A stretch of DNA of 64,000 nt from Chlorocebus sabaeus (taxonomy: Eukaryota > Chordata > Mammalia > Primates > Cercopithecidae), in NCBI RefSeq assembly GCF_047675955.1, contig NC_132911.1, positions 22,094,565 to 22,158,564 on the forward strand, written 5' to 3'. The stretch's first letter is position 1, and every line of letters begins with the position of its first letter. The notes under the pieces were generated by a model. That model was given only the letters and a program-made list of their open reading frames with translations. It ran no database searches and had not been told where the DNA came from. Below, piece by piece: positions 21,590 through 34,300 of the stretch. The position numbers were made by a program, and so were the translations under genes.

Positions 21590-22317
21590 TGTGCACATTT
21601 CATTGAAAACTTTACTTGAAAAAATAAAATTCCAAATACTCAGGTGAGACACAAACCCACTGTTTTGCTTTGAGACCTGCGAATTCTTGTGGGACATTCT
21701 GTGTGGTGGGACAGTTCCACTGACAGTTTGAGGTCCCGAGGTAACAGTTCTCAGTGACCTCGGGAACCCCAATGACTTGGGTCCCAAAGTCACGAGGGTA
21801 GCTTTTGTCTTGCTGGGAAGCTGGCTGAGGGCCTGCCAGGGTGGAGGAACAGCTCTCCTGGGCAGGGTTCAGGGCCTCTCCCAGAAAAAAGAGGCTTTTA
21901 AGTGAAAAGGCAACGAGGGGCCAGAGGGCTCCCCAGGATGGGTCTTTTGGAGGTAGATTTGATGCCCACAATGCATGCAGGGCTAAGACCCCCAACTGAG
22001 CCGACAAAGCCCATGGCTTCAGAAGGGCTGCAGCTTGCTCAGGCCATGGGCCAGGATGCATGCTGGACGGTTTTCCAAATAAAAAAGCCCCAAGGGTTTG
22101 TCTACACTGCTTACCTGCTGGGGCTGTGAGTGGGGAGATGGCGGCCTGTCTAGGGATCCTGGTGCCAGGCTCAGGAAGAGTCACTCATTGCAAAGGGCCG
22201 GCAAGTGAACCAGGGCCACCTCTGTCCCCAGCCTGTGAGAGGAGCAGTTAGCCCTGAGAAGGGCAAGGACGAGCGAGGCTGACCGTGTCACAGGAGTCGT
22301 CCAAGAGTGACGGGGAT
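21590..22317 (-). other. BIN3: BIN3 3' UTR
   Basis: On the - strand the UTR follows the TGA at 22318-22320. No AATAAA or ATTAAA is present on the - strand in this interval. The likely signal is the variant AGTAAA at 21611-21616 (TTTACT on the + strand), with AATGAA nearby. This gives a UTR of about 730 bases. The end position is inferred. Confidence 0.6.
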
Positions 22318-25300
22318 TCAGTCATCGGCCACAATGGAGAGGGCCCGGAGCTCACTGAGTTTGGCCTCGTTCTCCCGCTCCCGCTGCTCATCGGAGTGGC
22401 CTGGCTGGTCAAGCTGCTGGGTCAGGTCTCCAAAGATCTTGTGCATTTCCGAGTAGTACACAACCTGGGGGAGGCGGCGGGTTGGCACATGCTGGCTCCA
22501 GGAAACCATGTGCTTCAGAGGGTGAGAGGCTCACACTCCTCTGCTACCCCCTGCCCTCACCCCTCTGGAGCTGTGTAGCAGTGTGCCTTTGGGAATGTGC
22601 AGGGCATGGAAAGGCTCTAGCTAAGACTGAACCAAAAGGAGCCGGGGAGCAACAGGGCCTCAGTGGCTGCAGGTGGAGGTGCCCCTGCTTTGGGCGACTG
22701 GTTTCCCCAGCAGCAGGTGCAGGAAGGCATGGGCCTCCTAGGGCAACTGTGGGATGTTGGGCACCATGACGAGTTTTACTGCTTTTTGTAAGCTAGGGGA
22801 GAACCCACGGCTTTTGTCCATGGCAGAAAGAGGGTATGGTAGACTGGTGGCTCCCAAAGCCCTAAGCCAGCTTTAGAAGCACAGGCGAGAAAGGGGATGC
22901 CCGTCTAGCCTTCCATTCCCTCCCAACTTGCATCCCACCCTTGCTCATGGCCCAAGCTGTGTGGCCAAGGGGACAGCTCAGAGGCCAGGTTCACTCCCTC
23001 TAGGGAGGCACCAGAACCGGGGTGGGAAGGGACACAGGGACGAGGGTGGGGCAGGTGGAGGAATGGGGAGGCCTGTCAGTTCTCACAAGGGCTTTTCCAC
23101 AGACAACAGGGGCCACTTCTGCCTCAGTTTCTATCTCATGACCCAATGAACACATGCAGTTTCCTGAAAGCTTCCACACTTTGCACTCTAGACACAAGGA
23201 GGAGCTCTAGACACTAAGGGGACCTTGTGGGAAATGCCAGGTGGGGCAGGGACCCACGGCTGACACTTCTGAGGCGAGATTTCTGCTGGCCGACGGGGAG
23301 CTAAAGTGAGCTGGTCTCAACACTGCTGTCACCTCTGGGCTGGGGGTGGGCTGCCCTACCCGCCGCTCCCTGCCCAAGCCACTGCGCACTGAGTCACCGG
23401 GGATGCTCACTTCTCCATGACTAATGGCAGCCGGGCGGGCGAGGAGGAGGCTGGGGCCCAGGAGGCAGTCAACAGCCCCCAGCAATGCTGCCTGGTTACA
23501 GGGCATCCCTGGCCTCCCATCTGCTCCAACCTGGGCATGCGGGAGCCTGGCACCCTGTGGCTTCCTCCTGTGAGCAACAGGAGGGAGGGTGTAGGGCAGC
23601 ACCTAGGTGACAGTAAGGAAGGGGCAGGGCCAGGTCTCCCGTGAACCCAATGGGGCGGCTGAAGGGAGCCCTCACTGCAGCAGCAAGTGTCGGGAGAAGT
23701 CCCCACCCCTCCTGCATAAGGCTCTAGGTCTCATGCTGCCTACAGATGGCACAGGCCCAAGTACGTGGGTCACTGACAAGGCCCAGCCCTAGCATGAACC
23801 CTGCTCAGGCGTCCTGATTGGGGTGGGTGGCCACCCTGACTTTGGCCCGGCAGGGTGGGTGTGCGGGCCAGGGCTTCGTGGCTGTGACTGCGGGGCCTGC
23901 AGGGAACGGCCACTGGAGGGCGCCAAATGCCCACCCAGGTGGCGCAGAGTCTGCGGCTCAGGGACCTGGTGCAGATGGCTGCTAAGGGTGTTGGGGTACT
24001 GAGGCTGTCGCTGAGTGCGAGCCATCAACAGGGTCCTGTGTGGAAGGGACCCGCTTCTGGCATGGGTGCCCACCCTTTTCTATTTTGCCAGTTGGGGGAA
24101 CAATCCTTGCTAAAGGCTTGAAGATGGAGGAGGGTGAGGGGCGTGGGAGCCACAGGTGCTGCCACTCCGTGTCCTCCCATCCCCGAGTGGAAGGGGACAC
24201 TGGGGCCTGGCCTGTGTCTGACCCCCAGTGGCGCCTCCATGCCTCCAGGCCTGCCTTTCCACCCCAGGGCCCTAGCAGCAGCCCTGAGTGTGGCTCTCCC
24301 CAGGGCTCTGGCACCCCTTCCCTAGTGGCTCCAAGGCAGGACTCCTGCCGTTTCCTGCTAAAAAGAAGACTGGCTCAGGGTGGGTAGGGGAGGGGAGCTG
24401 AGTCCTCAGAATAGGCCTCCACTCTCCAGATCCCTTTCTCCTCAGCATCACCCCGGGTCAAGAACCTGCACACCTGAGGGTGCGGGGCAGAGGGGCTACT
24501 TAGAGTGAAATGCAGAGAGATCCAGGGAGGAACTGCCGGACAAAAGGGAATCTCGGCCATGCCTGCTCTGGGATTCACCAGAGCAACGTGAGGACTCTAG
24601 CAGCAGACAGGGCTCCCAAGTTGCCGAGCCAGGGACTCTGGTACTGGAATGAATTCCTTCGGGGCCGTGCCTGGGGTGGGTGCCCTGTCTTTGTGGAGAA
24701 TGGCTAAGCCACCCTTCCAGCGTGGGTAACAGGGAGTGGCATGAGCTATGTCCACCCAGGGGAAGAGCGCCTGGGCCTCACCTGTGCTCGGATGAGGGAC
24801 TCAAAGCTGGGCTGGAAGTAGTCAAGGCGGCTGCCGTAGAAGCGCGGCATCTCCTCCAGCAGCTGCCTGTTCTTGGCCTCGAAGTCCTCCCGCACAGGCC
24901 GCAGCTCCTCTCGCGCCTGGGGAACAAGGCCCTGGCTGTCAAAGCTCTGTCTCATGCTGGGTGTGGGATATGGGATGGGTGGCGTGGGGACGGCTAGTGT
25001 CTTGGTCCTGGTGTCCCCAGGTGAAGGGAGGGACTTACCACAGGTGACCACAATGGCCCATCTGTCCAGCCCCTGCCTGCCTGTCTCCCCTGGTACCTGG
25101 TGGAGCTTGGCCAGCACTGGCCCCGTCTTCTCCTTTTCCTCATACTTCTCCACCTTGGCCTGCAGCCTCCTGTAGTCCTGCAAGGCCTGTTCCCGCCGCT
25201 TCACCGCCATGTTGAGGCTCGGGAAGACGCTGCCGAACCTGTGGGACAAGCTGGCTGGAGATGGGCCCGCTCTTGGAGGGGCAGCCTAGTCAGCACTCAC

Positions 25301-28300
25301 TTTTCCATAAATGTGCCCTGAGCACCTACTAAGTGCCAGACCCTGCTCTAGGTCTTGGGGAGTTCACCGTGAACAAGACAGATGAGGCCCTGTGCCCCGG
25401 AGCTTGTGCGAAAGCAGACAATGTCGTGGGGTGAGGGCAGATGAGAGGCGGCGGGGCTGTGGGCCAGGTCCCGGGAGTCCGGCAGCACAGGGTGGCCCAG
25501 GAATGAAAGGTGCCCTGACCTCCACCTCCTGTGAGTTTTATCACACAATGGACTAGAGAATTGTGGGGAAGGTGCCTTGAAGTCATCTGGCCAAGACCTC
25601 ACTTTTAAAAAGGAGGGAAACTGAGGACAGAGAGATGACCTATGACTCAGCCAAGGTCACCACTGGGCAGAGAAGGTCTAGAAGACAACACAGGTGTCCA
25701 TGTTCTCTGTCTGGCACCCTTTCCAGCCCTCACAGTGCCACTGGCAGGTGGCAGAACTGAAATCTGAACTCAGTCCTGGCCCAGGGCATCTTCTCCTTCA
25801 AGGGCTCCTTGGCAACACGAAAGCAGCAGAAATCCTATGGTTCTGCCACTGGAACAGCCAAAGTGTCAACCAGCTGCTTCAGGAAAATGGCCCGAGGACC
25901 TCCTACTACCCCACCGTGACTAGAGGACCGCATGGGAGACTCAGAAGAGGGGCCCCAGAGAGAGCAGCAGTGGATGTTGTGGTGCTGCAGGTCCACACGG
26001 GCCTCATCTTTGTGACCCATGTGGCCTCTAGTGACCAGAGCAGTGCTCTCCTAAGGCTCTCGCTGCTGCTGCTGCTAGAGGGCTGGCCCTTGGCACGATG
26101 GCAGGGGGCGTCTACCAGGCAAGCCAGAGACCCTGAGTGCCCGGGATCTGGCTGTGCAGCCCAGGGAGCTTGTGACTCTGTGGCCATGCGGAGGTGACCC
26201 AGGACCAGAAGAGTTGGTTCCTCCTGGAGGTTTTTATGGGAACCCAGAGAGGAGGAAAGACGAGGGAGGGCAGGAGGCAGTCACTGAAGCTTGGGTCAGC
26301 CTCTCACAGGCGCTCAGAGACTCACTGTCAGGTTCCAGGAGCTCAGGCACCACACAGAGCAGGACTTCCCAGATCTGCCTCTCAAAGGGCATGACCAAGA
26401 ATCTGGTTTACAGACAGAGTCTTGCTCTCTCACCCAGGCTGGAGTGCAGTGGTGTGATCTCTGCTCACTGCAGCCTCTGCCTCCCGGGTTCCAGTGATTC
26501 TCATGCCTCAGCCTCCCAAGGAGCTGGGATTACAGGCGTGCGCCACTACGCCCAGCTAATTTTTGTATTTTTAGGAGAGACAGGGTTTCACCATGTTGGC
26601 CAGGCTGGTCTTCAACTCCTGACCTTGAGTGATCCACCCGCCTCGGCCTCCCAAAGTGCTAGGATTACAGGCATAAGCCATCGCGGACGGCCTGGTTTTA
26701 AAAAGCCTCACAAATCAGGTGTCCATTTGAGGTAACAGTTTTGCCAGAGAATAAGTGGATATAAACTTTACCAAAGCATTAAATGCCCCAAACTAAGTCA
26801 CAGACCCAGGGGCAGATTTTGATGAAACAAAGGGCTTATCCCCAAGACAGGCTACTAACATGAATCCTCCACCTCAACAGTGTCCGTAACTAACTCCCTG
26901 TCTAACAAGGTGCTAAGTGGGTGAAGCCACCAAAGCCCCCTGAATCCTCACCCGTGCCCTTAGACAGTAATCAAACCAGCATCTGACCAACTTGCTGGGC
27001 AGAAGCCATGGGCCTCCCAGCACTGTGCAGAGAACGCAGGCCCCTCAGCACTACGGAACTGGGGGGTGGGAAGCAGACACCACCAGGACGCATGGTCACC
27101 CATGGCGTGGGCTGGAGTGAGACCGCTGGGAGGAGCTAGGCTTGATGCTTTTGCCCAGGGCAGCTGCGTGGTGGAGCTGCAGCTGCTGGGGAGCCCCGCC
27201 CCCTTCCTGGGCAGCTGAGAGGCACGTGCTCTGGCAGCAGGTGCAGCTGGGCCTGAGAGGATACCAGGCCACCTCTCCCACCACCCCAAATGGCCAAGGG
27301 ACCACCGGCAGCCACCCCGGTCCTCGCCCTATCCTTGTGTTAGAAGCCACCTGCTGCTTGGATGGTCCCAGTGCCTGGGCCTTGTGGGTGCCTGGGAGCT
27401 GCCGGGTGGGTGCAGGCACTGGGACAGGGCATGGATGAGAGGCAGGCAGGAGGCAGCAGGTGGAGAGCTCTCTGGCCCTGGCCTCAATCCCACCACCCTG
27501 AGCTCACACCCTCAGGAAGGAGGGCATCACAGTGTCAAGCCATGTGTGCGCAAGGCGCCTTCCACAGCGCGGGATGGGAGGAGCCGCATGCTCGTTGCTC
27601 CAGCAGCCTGACCCCCCACATCCCCTGCGGCACTCTCATAGCCTCCTTCCCACAGCTGTCGGCTGGGGCTTCTTGTTTCCTGGGCCAGAGTCAGAGCCAC
27701 CAGGAGCACTGACTACAGGGGAGTGCCGAGCAGGGGTGGGGGAGGCTGGGTTACAGAGCTCCTCGAGGGATGGGGTGGTGGTATCTCCAGGTAGCTACCT
27801 GGCTGCATGGGTTCCTGCCAGCCCCCTGTAACCAAGACCACCTGCCTCTGCAGGAGACGTGGCTGCAGTTCACCTGCATTGTCCGCTTTCGCACAAGCTC
27901 CAGGGGACAGGGCCTCATCTGTCTTGTTCCTACCCCTGTGGGAAGAGCACGTCTTCACCGTGAAAACCTGTTTCCCATGACAGCACCCCTCAGTCACCAA
28001 GAGGCTCTGCCTGCTCAGGCCAGTGGAGGTGACTGCTGATAAATTACCACTGCGGTGGGGGGGAGGTTGGGTCCTGGGATTGGGATTCCCTAGGGGTAGG
28101 GACAAGTGTCACACCCTTCTACATTCAGGGGGACTCACATCAGTCAGGGCAGGGCGCAGCTTGTGCCGAGGTGGCTGAAGAGTGGGGGACCAGGACTCTG
28201 TCACATCTGCCCTGGTCACCGACCCATTGAGGCCCCATCTCCCTGTTTTCTACTTCTTAGCAACAGAACAGACTTTGCCAAAGCCTCGGGGTGGACAGTG

Positions 28301-31300
28301 GACGTGCGATGGTGCTGTGTGGGACCTCAGGTCAGGGCTCAGGGTGCTGGCAGGGGAAGTGGAGACATGCACAGGCTGGGCCCCTGTGGCAGCCCCTCCC
28401 AGATATGCCCCTGGGACCCCACAGAGGCCCTGCTGACTCTACCCAACCACATTGGGGGCGGGGGGGCCTCTCCCCAGGCGTGAAGCCAGGACCCAGGCTC
28501 CACTCTGCTGTCCTAGCGCACTTCACCCCTCCTCTCTCCCTGCCCACCTCAGCCCACCAAAACCTCTCCCGCTCCTAGGCGCTGACTGTCCCATTCTGAG
28601 AAGTCAGTTTGGCTCTCTCCTTCCACATGTGAGGAAACAGCCTCTGAGGCCTGCTGGGGCAGGTGCGACAGCCCACTCAGCACGCCCCGCTCCATGGTCC
28701 TGCGCCACGCCTGGCCGCTGACCCGAGAACACGCCGTGGCTTTCCACTAGACTGTAAGCTACTGAAGTCTGTTTTACATTTATCCTCAAAGAAGGGGGCC
28801 AGGCTAGGCCCAGGCCAGTGATCAAAGAATTACCCATGATCACTGCCCAATTCTTGTCTGTCCTAAGGCTCAATATCAAACTCACTCCCCTGGGGATGGG
28901 AGGGGCGAAGAGGAGCAGGAGAGGGAAAGGGAGCGAGGCCGGCTGGGAGGTGGGCTGGGCGCAGCCAGCACTGGTGGGGAATGCCTGCCATGCCTTGGTC
29001 TGTACCCACGCAGCCAGGAGCTTCCACCCACCAGGAAAGGGAAATTGAAAGCATCCCCATCCGACATGTGAATGCGGCCCAGAGACTGGGGATTAGAGGC
29101 CGAGCCCCTGCAGGGAGGCCGGGGGCGGTGGGGTGGCCATGTGGCCATGATCTTCATCAGAGGACAGGAAAGCTGGAGTTTCCTGTTTCCGGTGCTGGGG
29201 TCCCTGGGAGCTTCTCTTCTGGCAAGAGGAAGCCAATGGGAGGAGGCTGTAGGCTGTGCAGTTTTATGTGGTTGGGGGAGATCATATGTCAGCTGTGGGG
29301 ACGCAGGGAGAAGCCAGCCAGGCAGGCCTGAGGGCTCATGCAGAGGTCAGCGGATCTGCTGCGGAGATGTGCGCCCCCTCTGCCACGCCCCCACCTTCCT
29401 GGCAGGTGGTGGGCCACCAGAGTGGTGGGAAGTGGCTGGGGTTTCTCTCCATTTGGGCTTCAAAAGCCAGGAATCAGATTTCAAGGGCGCCTTGTTGATA
29501 CTGAAATTGAGGTGGGAGTCAGTTCCCCAGTTCTCTGAGTCCCTGCCTCACTCTGCCAGCCATGGGTGCCTGTAGCAGCCTCTGTGTCCGTCTCTGGGAC
29601 CCGTGTGGCCCTGGCACAGAAGAGCCCTCTGTGGGCAGGGTCTGCTCAGCCTGCGTCCTTCCCAACCAGCCCTGAACAGTCTATCCTGAAGCCGAGGACC
29701 AAAACCCACAGCCACGGAGCTCTCTCTGCACCCCAGCTCCCTATGCAACCCTGTGGCTTGGGGCTGCACCGTTACCAGTAGGCAGGGGGTGGTGGATGCC
29801 CACTCTGGGGAGGCTGGGGGGCCAGGGCCGGAGCGGGAGGCACAGTCCCTTCCCTCCCTGCCTTCTCTGAGCCTCCATGGTCCTGGTGTAGAAACAAGAG
29901 CTTGCTAGGGTCTGGGGGCCTTTTCTTAACCCTAAACTTCAGGTCTGCACAGTCAACGAACAGCTCAGCAATCCCAAACACCAGGGGCTGCAGGATCAAA
30001 AACTGCTCCCCTCATTGCCCTCTGGGCCCTGGGCCAGGCCAGTGATAATTAGGCAGAGCCTCATGACCCGGCCCTGGCAAGTCACTGCCCGGGACCACCG
30101 CAGAAGAGGCAACAAAGTGCAGCTGGGCGAGCACGAGCTTTCTAGGTCACAGCCTGCTCGTGAGAGGCCAGGGAAGATGAAGTGATTCCGGGCTTCAAGG
30201 CACGGCTCTGCCTGTTCCCCGCCCTGGGGACCGAGGGAATAGGCCTGTCTGATCGCTGACCAGGGCCTGCCCAACAGAAGATGAGTCTCACAGAAGCATT
30301 CCTGACCCCAACAGGTCACAAGCTAGGGAACCTTCCCGGGCCAGACCCCGCTGCCGCGCCCCTCCCCGTGTGCGGCCACCCCCACATTTCCAAAGCTGAG
30401 TGCTGCAGGCAGCTGCTCTCCCAATCCAGCGGGGCAAGATGAAAGGCCTTGCTCATGTCCACTGAGGGCTGGCCAAGATCTCTGCTAGCTCCATTCAGCA
30501 AGCCCCGGCCCAGTGGCTCTCAATCAGGAGGAAGCGGTCAAATGACCACCAGAGCAGCGGCGGTTGCTGGGTGGGGTGGGGGGGGCGGTGGCAGGGGTAC
30601 CCTGAGCTCACCTGGGCCATGCGGGTGCTCTGGAGCCCCCAGGAGCATGGATGCTTAGGCCACAGGTCACAGAGCTGACGTCCCCACTCAGTTTCCCGTC
30701 AGGCCCCATGGGAATCTGGGGACAGGCAGCTAGAAATCCTGTTCAGTTCCCAAGTGGTTGTTGACCTGCCTCTCCCATAAGTGCCCCGAGGCTCCCAGGT
30801 GACATTTACTCACTTTTTTAAGGGCTCGATCACAGTCTTTTGGATCTGGTTCACCTGTCAAAGAAAAACCCAAAGACATTAAAACTGGTAGGGAGGGGAG
30901 GACGACAGGCAAGGCAGGGCCCCTAACTACCGCTGGGCTAGAAAGTCTGAAGGGCCACGGGGTGCTGTCCTTGTCCTGGGCCTGGCCTTGCTCAGGGTGG
31001 ATGGCCGGGTGGGTGGCCACAGAAGGCTCAGGGGCTGGGGCGAACAGGACTGCCGTCGGTGACCCGAGCTTGTGGAGCCTCAGGAATCAGGTAGAGCCGA
31101 GGCAGACCAGTCTGGAAAGAGCCCTGTGGGCTTGCAGCACATTGCAGCACACGAGGCCAGAGGGCTTAGAACCCCGAGGGCAGACGGAACGCACTCGGGC
31201 CTCCCTGCACAGTCCACCCAGAGGCCCACACCGGGGGTGGAAGTCATGTTTGCCCACCCCAGACCAAGACCTAGTCACCTTTTCCTGGTTGAAGGCGTCC

Positions 31301-34300
31301 ATTCGCTTCATGGCCGTGTCCAGGGCTGTCACCATGCTCAGAAGGTCCTGGTCTTGCTCGCAGAGGGGGTTGGAGAGTAAGTCCAAGGATATCTTCACGG
31401 CAGATTTTGACATGGCTGTGAGAAGCCAAAGCTCAGTGAGCCTTCTATGAAGGGGCAGGTTTCACGGCCTTCTCTCTAGGACCACGTCCTCCTATGCCAG
31501 GGGCCTGCACCCTGAAGACCTCTTCCCACAGCCACGGCCATCAGAATGGCGAAGTACCACACAGCTACAAGCTGCTGATCCCCATGCTTTAATACTCATT
31601 CCCGACCCTAACACTGCTCTCGACAATTCTTTTGAGCAGCTTTACCTGTTCTCCAAACCCTGGGTTAGAAAAGGACCATCTGGGTGGGAGGCTATAAAAT
31701 ATGTTTCTGGCTCCGAAGATTCTAATTCAGTAAACTTGATACCCAACAATATGCATTTAAAACCACCTCTCCAGGTGGTTTGGATGTGACACTTGGTTTG
31801 GGACTCCCAGAGGGACAAGAATAACAGTATTCCAGTTTACACATGCTTTTACTACAAAGGGCCCAATAGTAAATATTTCAGGCTTTGAGGGCCGCACGAT
31901 TTCTGTTGCAACTTCTCAACTCTGCCGTGTGCTGTGAAAACTGCCAGCGACGGCACATAAAAAATGGATGTGGCTGTTTCAATAAAACTTTATTGACAAA
32001 ACTGGGTCAGATTAGGCCAGCAGCTGTAGCTTGTCAACCCCTGGTTTCCTCGACATCCAGTAGGAAGAGATACACTGGAAACTGTGTTTTCCCCTGAGAC
32101 TCACCCAGACACACTCTGCAGCTGGTACAGGCGGCACTGGGACAGCAGGGCCCTCCTTCAGGGTGTCCTGCTCCTCCAGAATTTTGTTTGTAAATAATGG
32201 AAACCTGGGAACTTATACGGGACAAAGAGCTCCAAAGCTGCCAGCAGGTCCCCATCTTGGGGTTCTACCACTACTAAATAAAGAGTCCCAAACACTCTCA
32301 TTTAGGGCTCAAACAACCCAGGGGATGTCTAGCGGAAATGTACTTTGGTTCCATTTTAGAGAGGAGGCAGATCAGGCGCAAAAGGGTTCGTAATGCCTCC
32401 AAGGTCAAATGGCTGAACATGCCAGCTGGGCCCTGACCCTTGACCCTGGGCAGCTGCTTCCCTGTTCACTGCTCTCCTTATGGTGATCTGGCCTGGAGGA
32501 AGCCAGTGGACAGGTCTATCAAGCTCTGTCCATCAGGCATCCACTGATGTTTTTCAAGGCACCCTGGTACCCGATCCCCACGAATGTGCCACCCACCCCT
32601 CTGTGCTCCTCCCTCCTCTGTTGACATTCCCTGCTGGGCAGATGGGAAGCCTGGGAGTCACAGGCGGCTCAGAGGCGGGCTGGAGACCTGCTGGCAGCTT
32701 CGGAGCTCCTGGTCCTGAACATGTTTTCAGGCCTCCATTATTTCTAGATTCTAGAAACAAAATTCTAGAGGGGCAGGAGGCGGGCCTGGAGAAGGGCCAT
32801 GCTGGCCTGATGCTGTCTGTACCAGTGTCAGAGTGCGTCTGGGGCAGGTCTCAGGGGAGAAGACACATTGCAAATGCATTTCTTACCATATGCATGTTAC
32901 TGAATTTAAGATGCTCTTCATCGTAAGTCATTTATTGTATAAACTACTAAGAGAGAAAAAACTGTTGTCAATCAAACCAGGCTACACTTTCAGTCCTTTC
33001 ATTTCAGAGACATTAACTGTGGAAAAAGTGTCTTAGGACCCATGACATTAGGTCCGCCTCCCAGTTAATTACAGATGTGGCCTCGCCTAGCACTCCATGG
33101 TATGAATCCGACCCCTGACCTTGGGCTCCCCAGGGAAGGGTCTGCCTCCTCCAGGCCCCTTCACCAGCCAGCAAAACAGTGCTGAGCGGACTGGCCGGCC
33201 AGGAGCATCCTCCTGGGGGTTTTCTGGAATCTGGGAGAGTGCTACAGTCACCCAGCAAAAGGGCAAACTGTGGGAGAAGGCTGGAAATGTAAACTTTCCA
33301 GAAATGTTGAAGCAACGGAGGGAAAAACACCTCTTAAATTCTGTGGAGTGACCCTGTAGGTTTAGGAACAAATGTTATGTGTAACTTGATTTATGAAACG
33401 ATCACATACAGCATAATAAAAAGATAATAAACTTCTAGATAAAGCTGGAAATGTTTCTAAAAAATATCTTCTGCTATTTCTTAAAAAAAATATGAGGAAA
33501 ACAACCCAAAAAGCCAGAGGAGCAAGGAGACGTTCTTCCCACTTTCCCCCTTTTTTTTTTTTTTTGAGACGGAGTTTCGCTTTTGTGGCCCAGGCTGGAG
33601 TGCAATGGCATGATCTCGGCTCACTGCATCCTCCACCTCGTGGCTTCAAGTGATTCTCCTGCCTCAGCCTCCCAAGTAGCTGGGATTACAGGTGCCTGCC
33701 ACTACACCAACCTAATTTTTATATTTTTAGTAGAGACGGGGTTTCACCATGTTGGCCAGGTTGGTCTCGAACTCCCGACCTCAGGTGATCTACCTGCCTT
33801 GGCCTCCCAAAGTGCTGGGATTACAGGCGTGAGCCACTGCGCCCGGCCCAGCCCCATTTTCTCCTTTCTTTCCTAAAGCTCTTGCATTGTCAGGAAGTCA
33901 AGGAACTGAGTGGGCTCAGTGGCCAGCCCTGGGCAGAACTGGGTCTGGAATCTCCGCCCAGTGATACCCCCGCTTCATGTGTGCAGAGCAGAGCTGGGGT
34001 AGATGACACTAAGAACACCATGACCTTGGCTGGGCGTGGCAGCTCATGCCTGTAATCCCTGTGCTTTGGGAAGCTGAAGCAGGAGGATCCCTTGAGCCCA
34101 GGAGTTCGAGACCAGCCTGGATGACATAGTGAGACTCCGTTCCCCCTCAACAAAAATAAAGAACAGCAGGTCTCCATGCCCCTCTGGACCTGTGGTCCCT
34201 GCTCCAGCCCATACCTCTCATTGTTTCCTATAGGGTCTGGGAGAGGGGCACAGTCAGCCTGGCCCACACCAGGAGGCTGGTGGTCTTTGAACCTTAGAGA

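Larger units (their letters stand above)
25239..30813. other. BIN3 intron with L2, one Alu and GC-rich unique sequence
   Basis: This is an intron of about 5.6 kb. It contains an L2 piece at about 25300-25420 (TGAGCACCTACTAAGTGCCAGACC), a decayed L2/MIR tail at about 25550-25700 and one Alu. From 26.7 to 30.7 kb there is mostly unique GC-rich sequence with short L2 remnants, such as near 28740. No exon-like conserved protein wording was found. A 53-base inverted repeat is reported in the findings. Confidence 0.6.

Noticed and set aside
26154..26735. 193-codon open frame on the + strand
   Set aside because: Its second half is an antisense Alu read as protein (the CSGVISAHCSLCLPGSSDS type). There is no gene.
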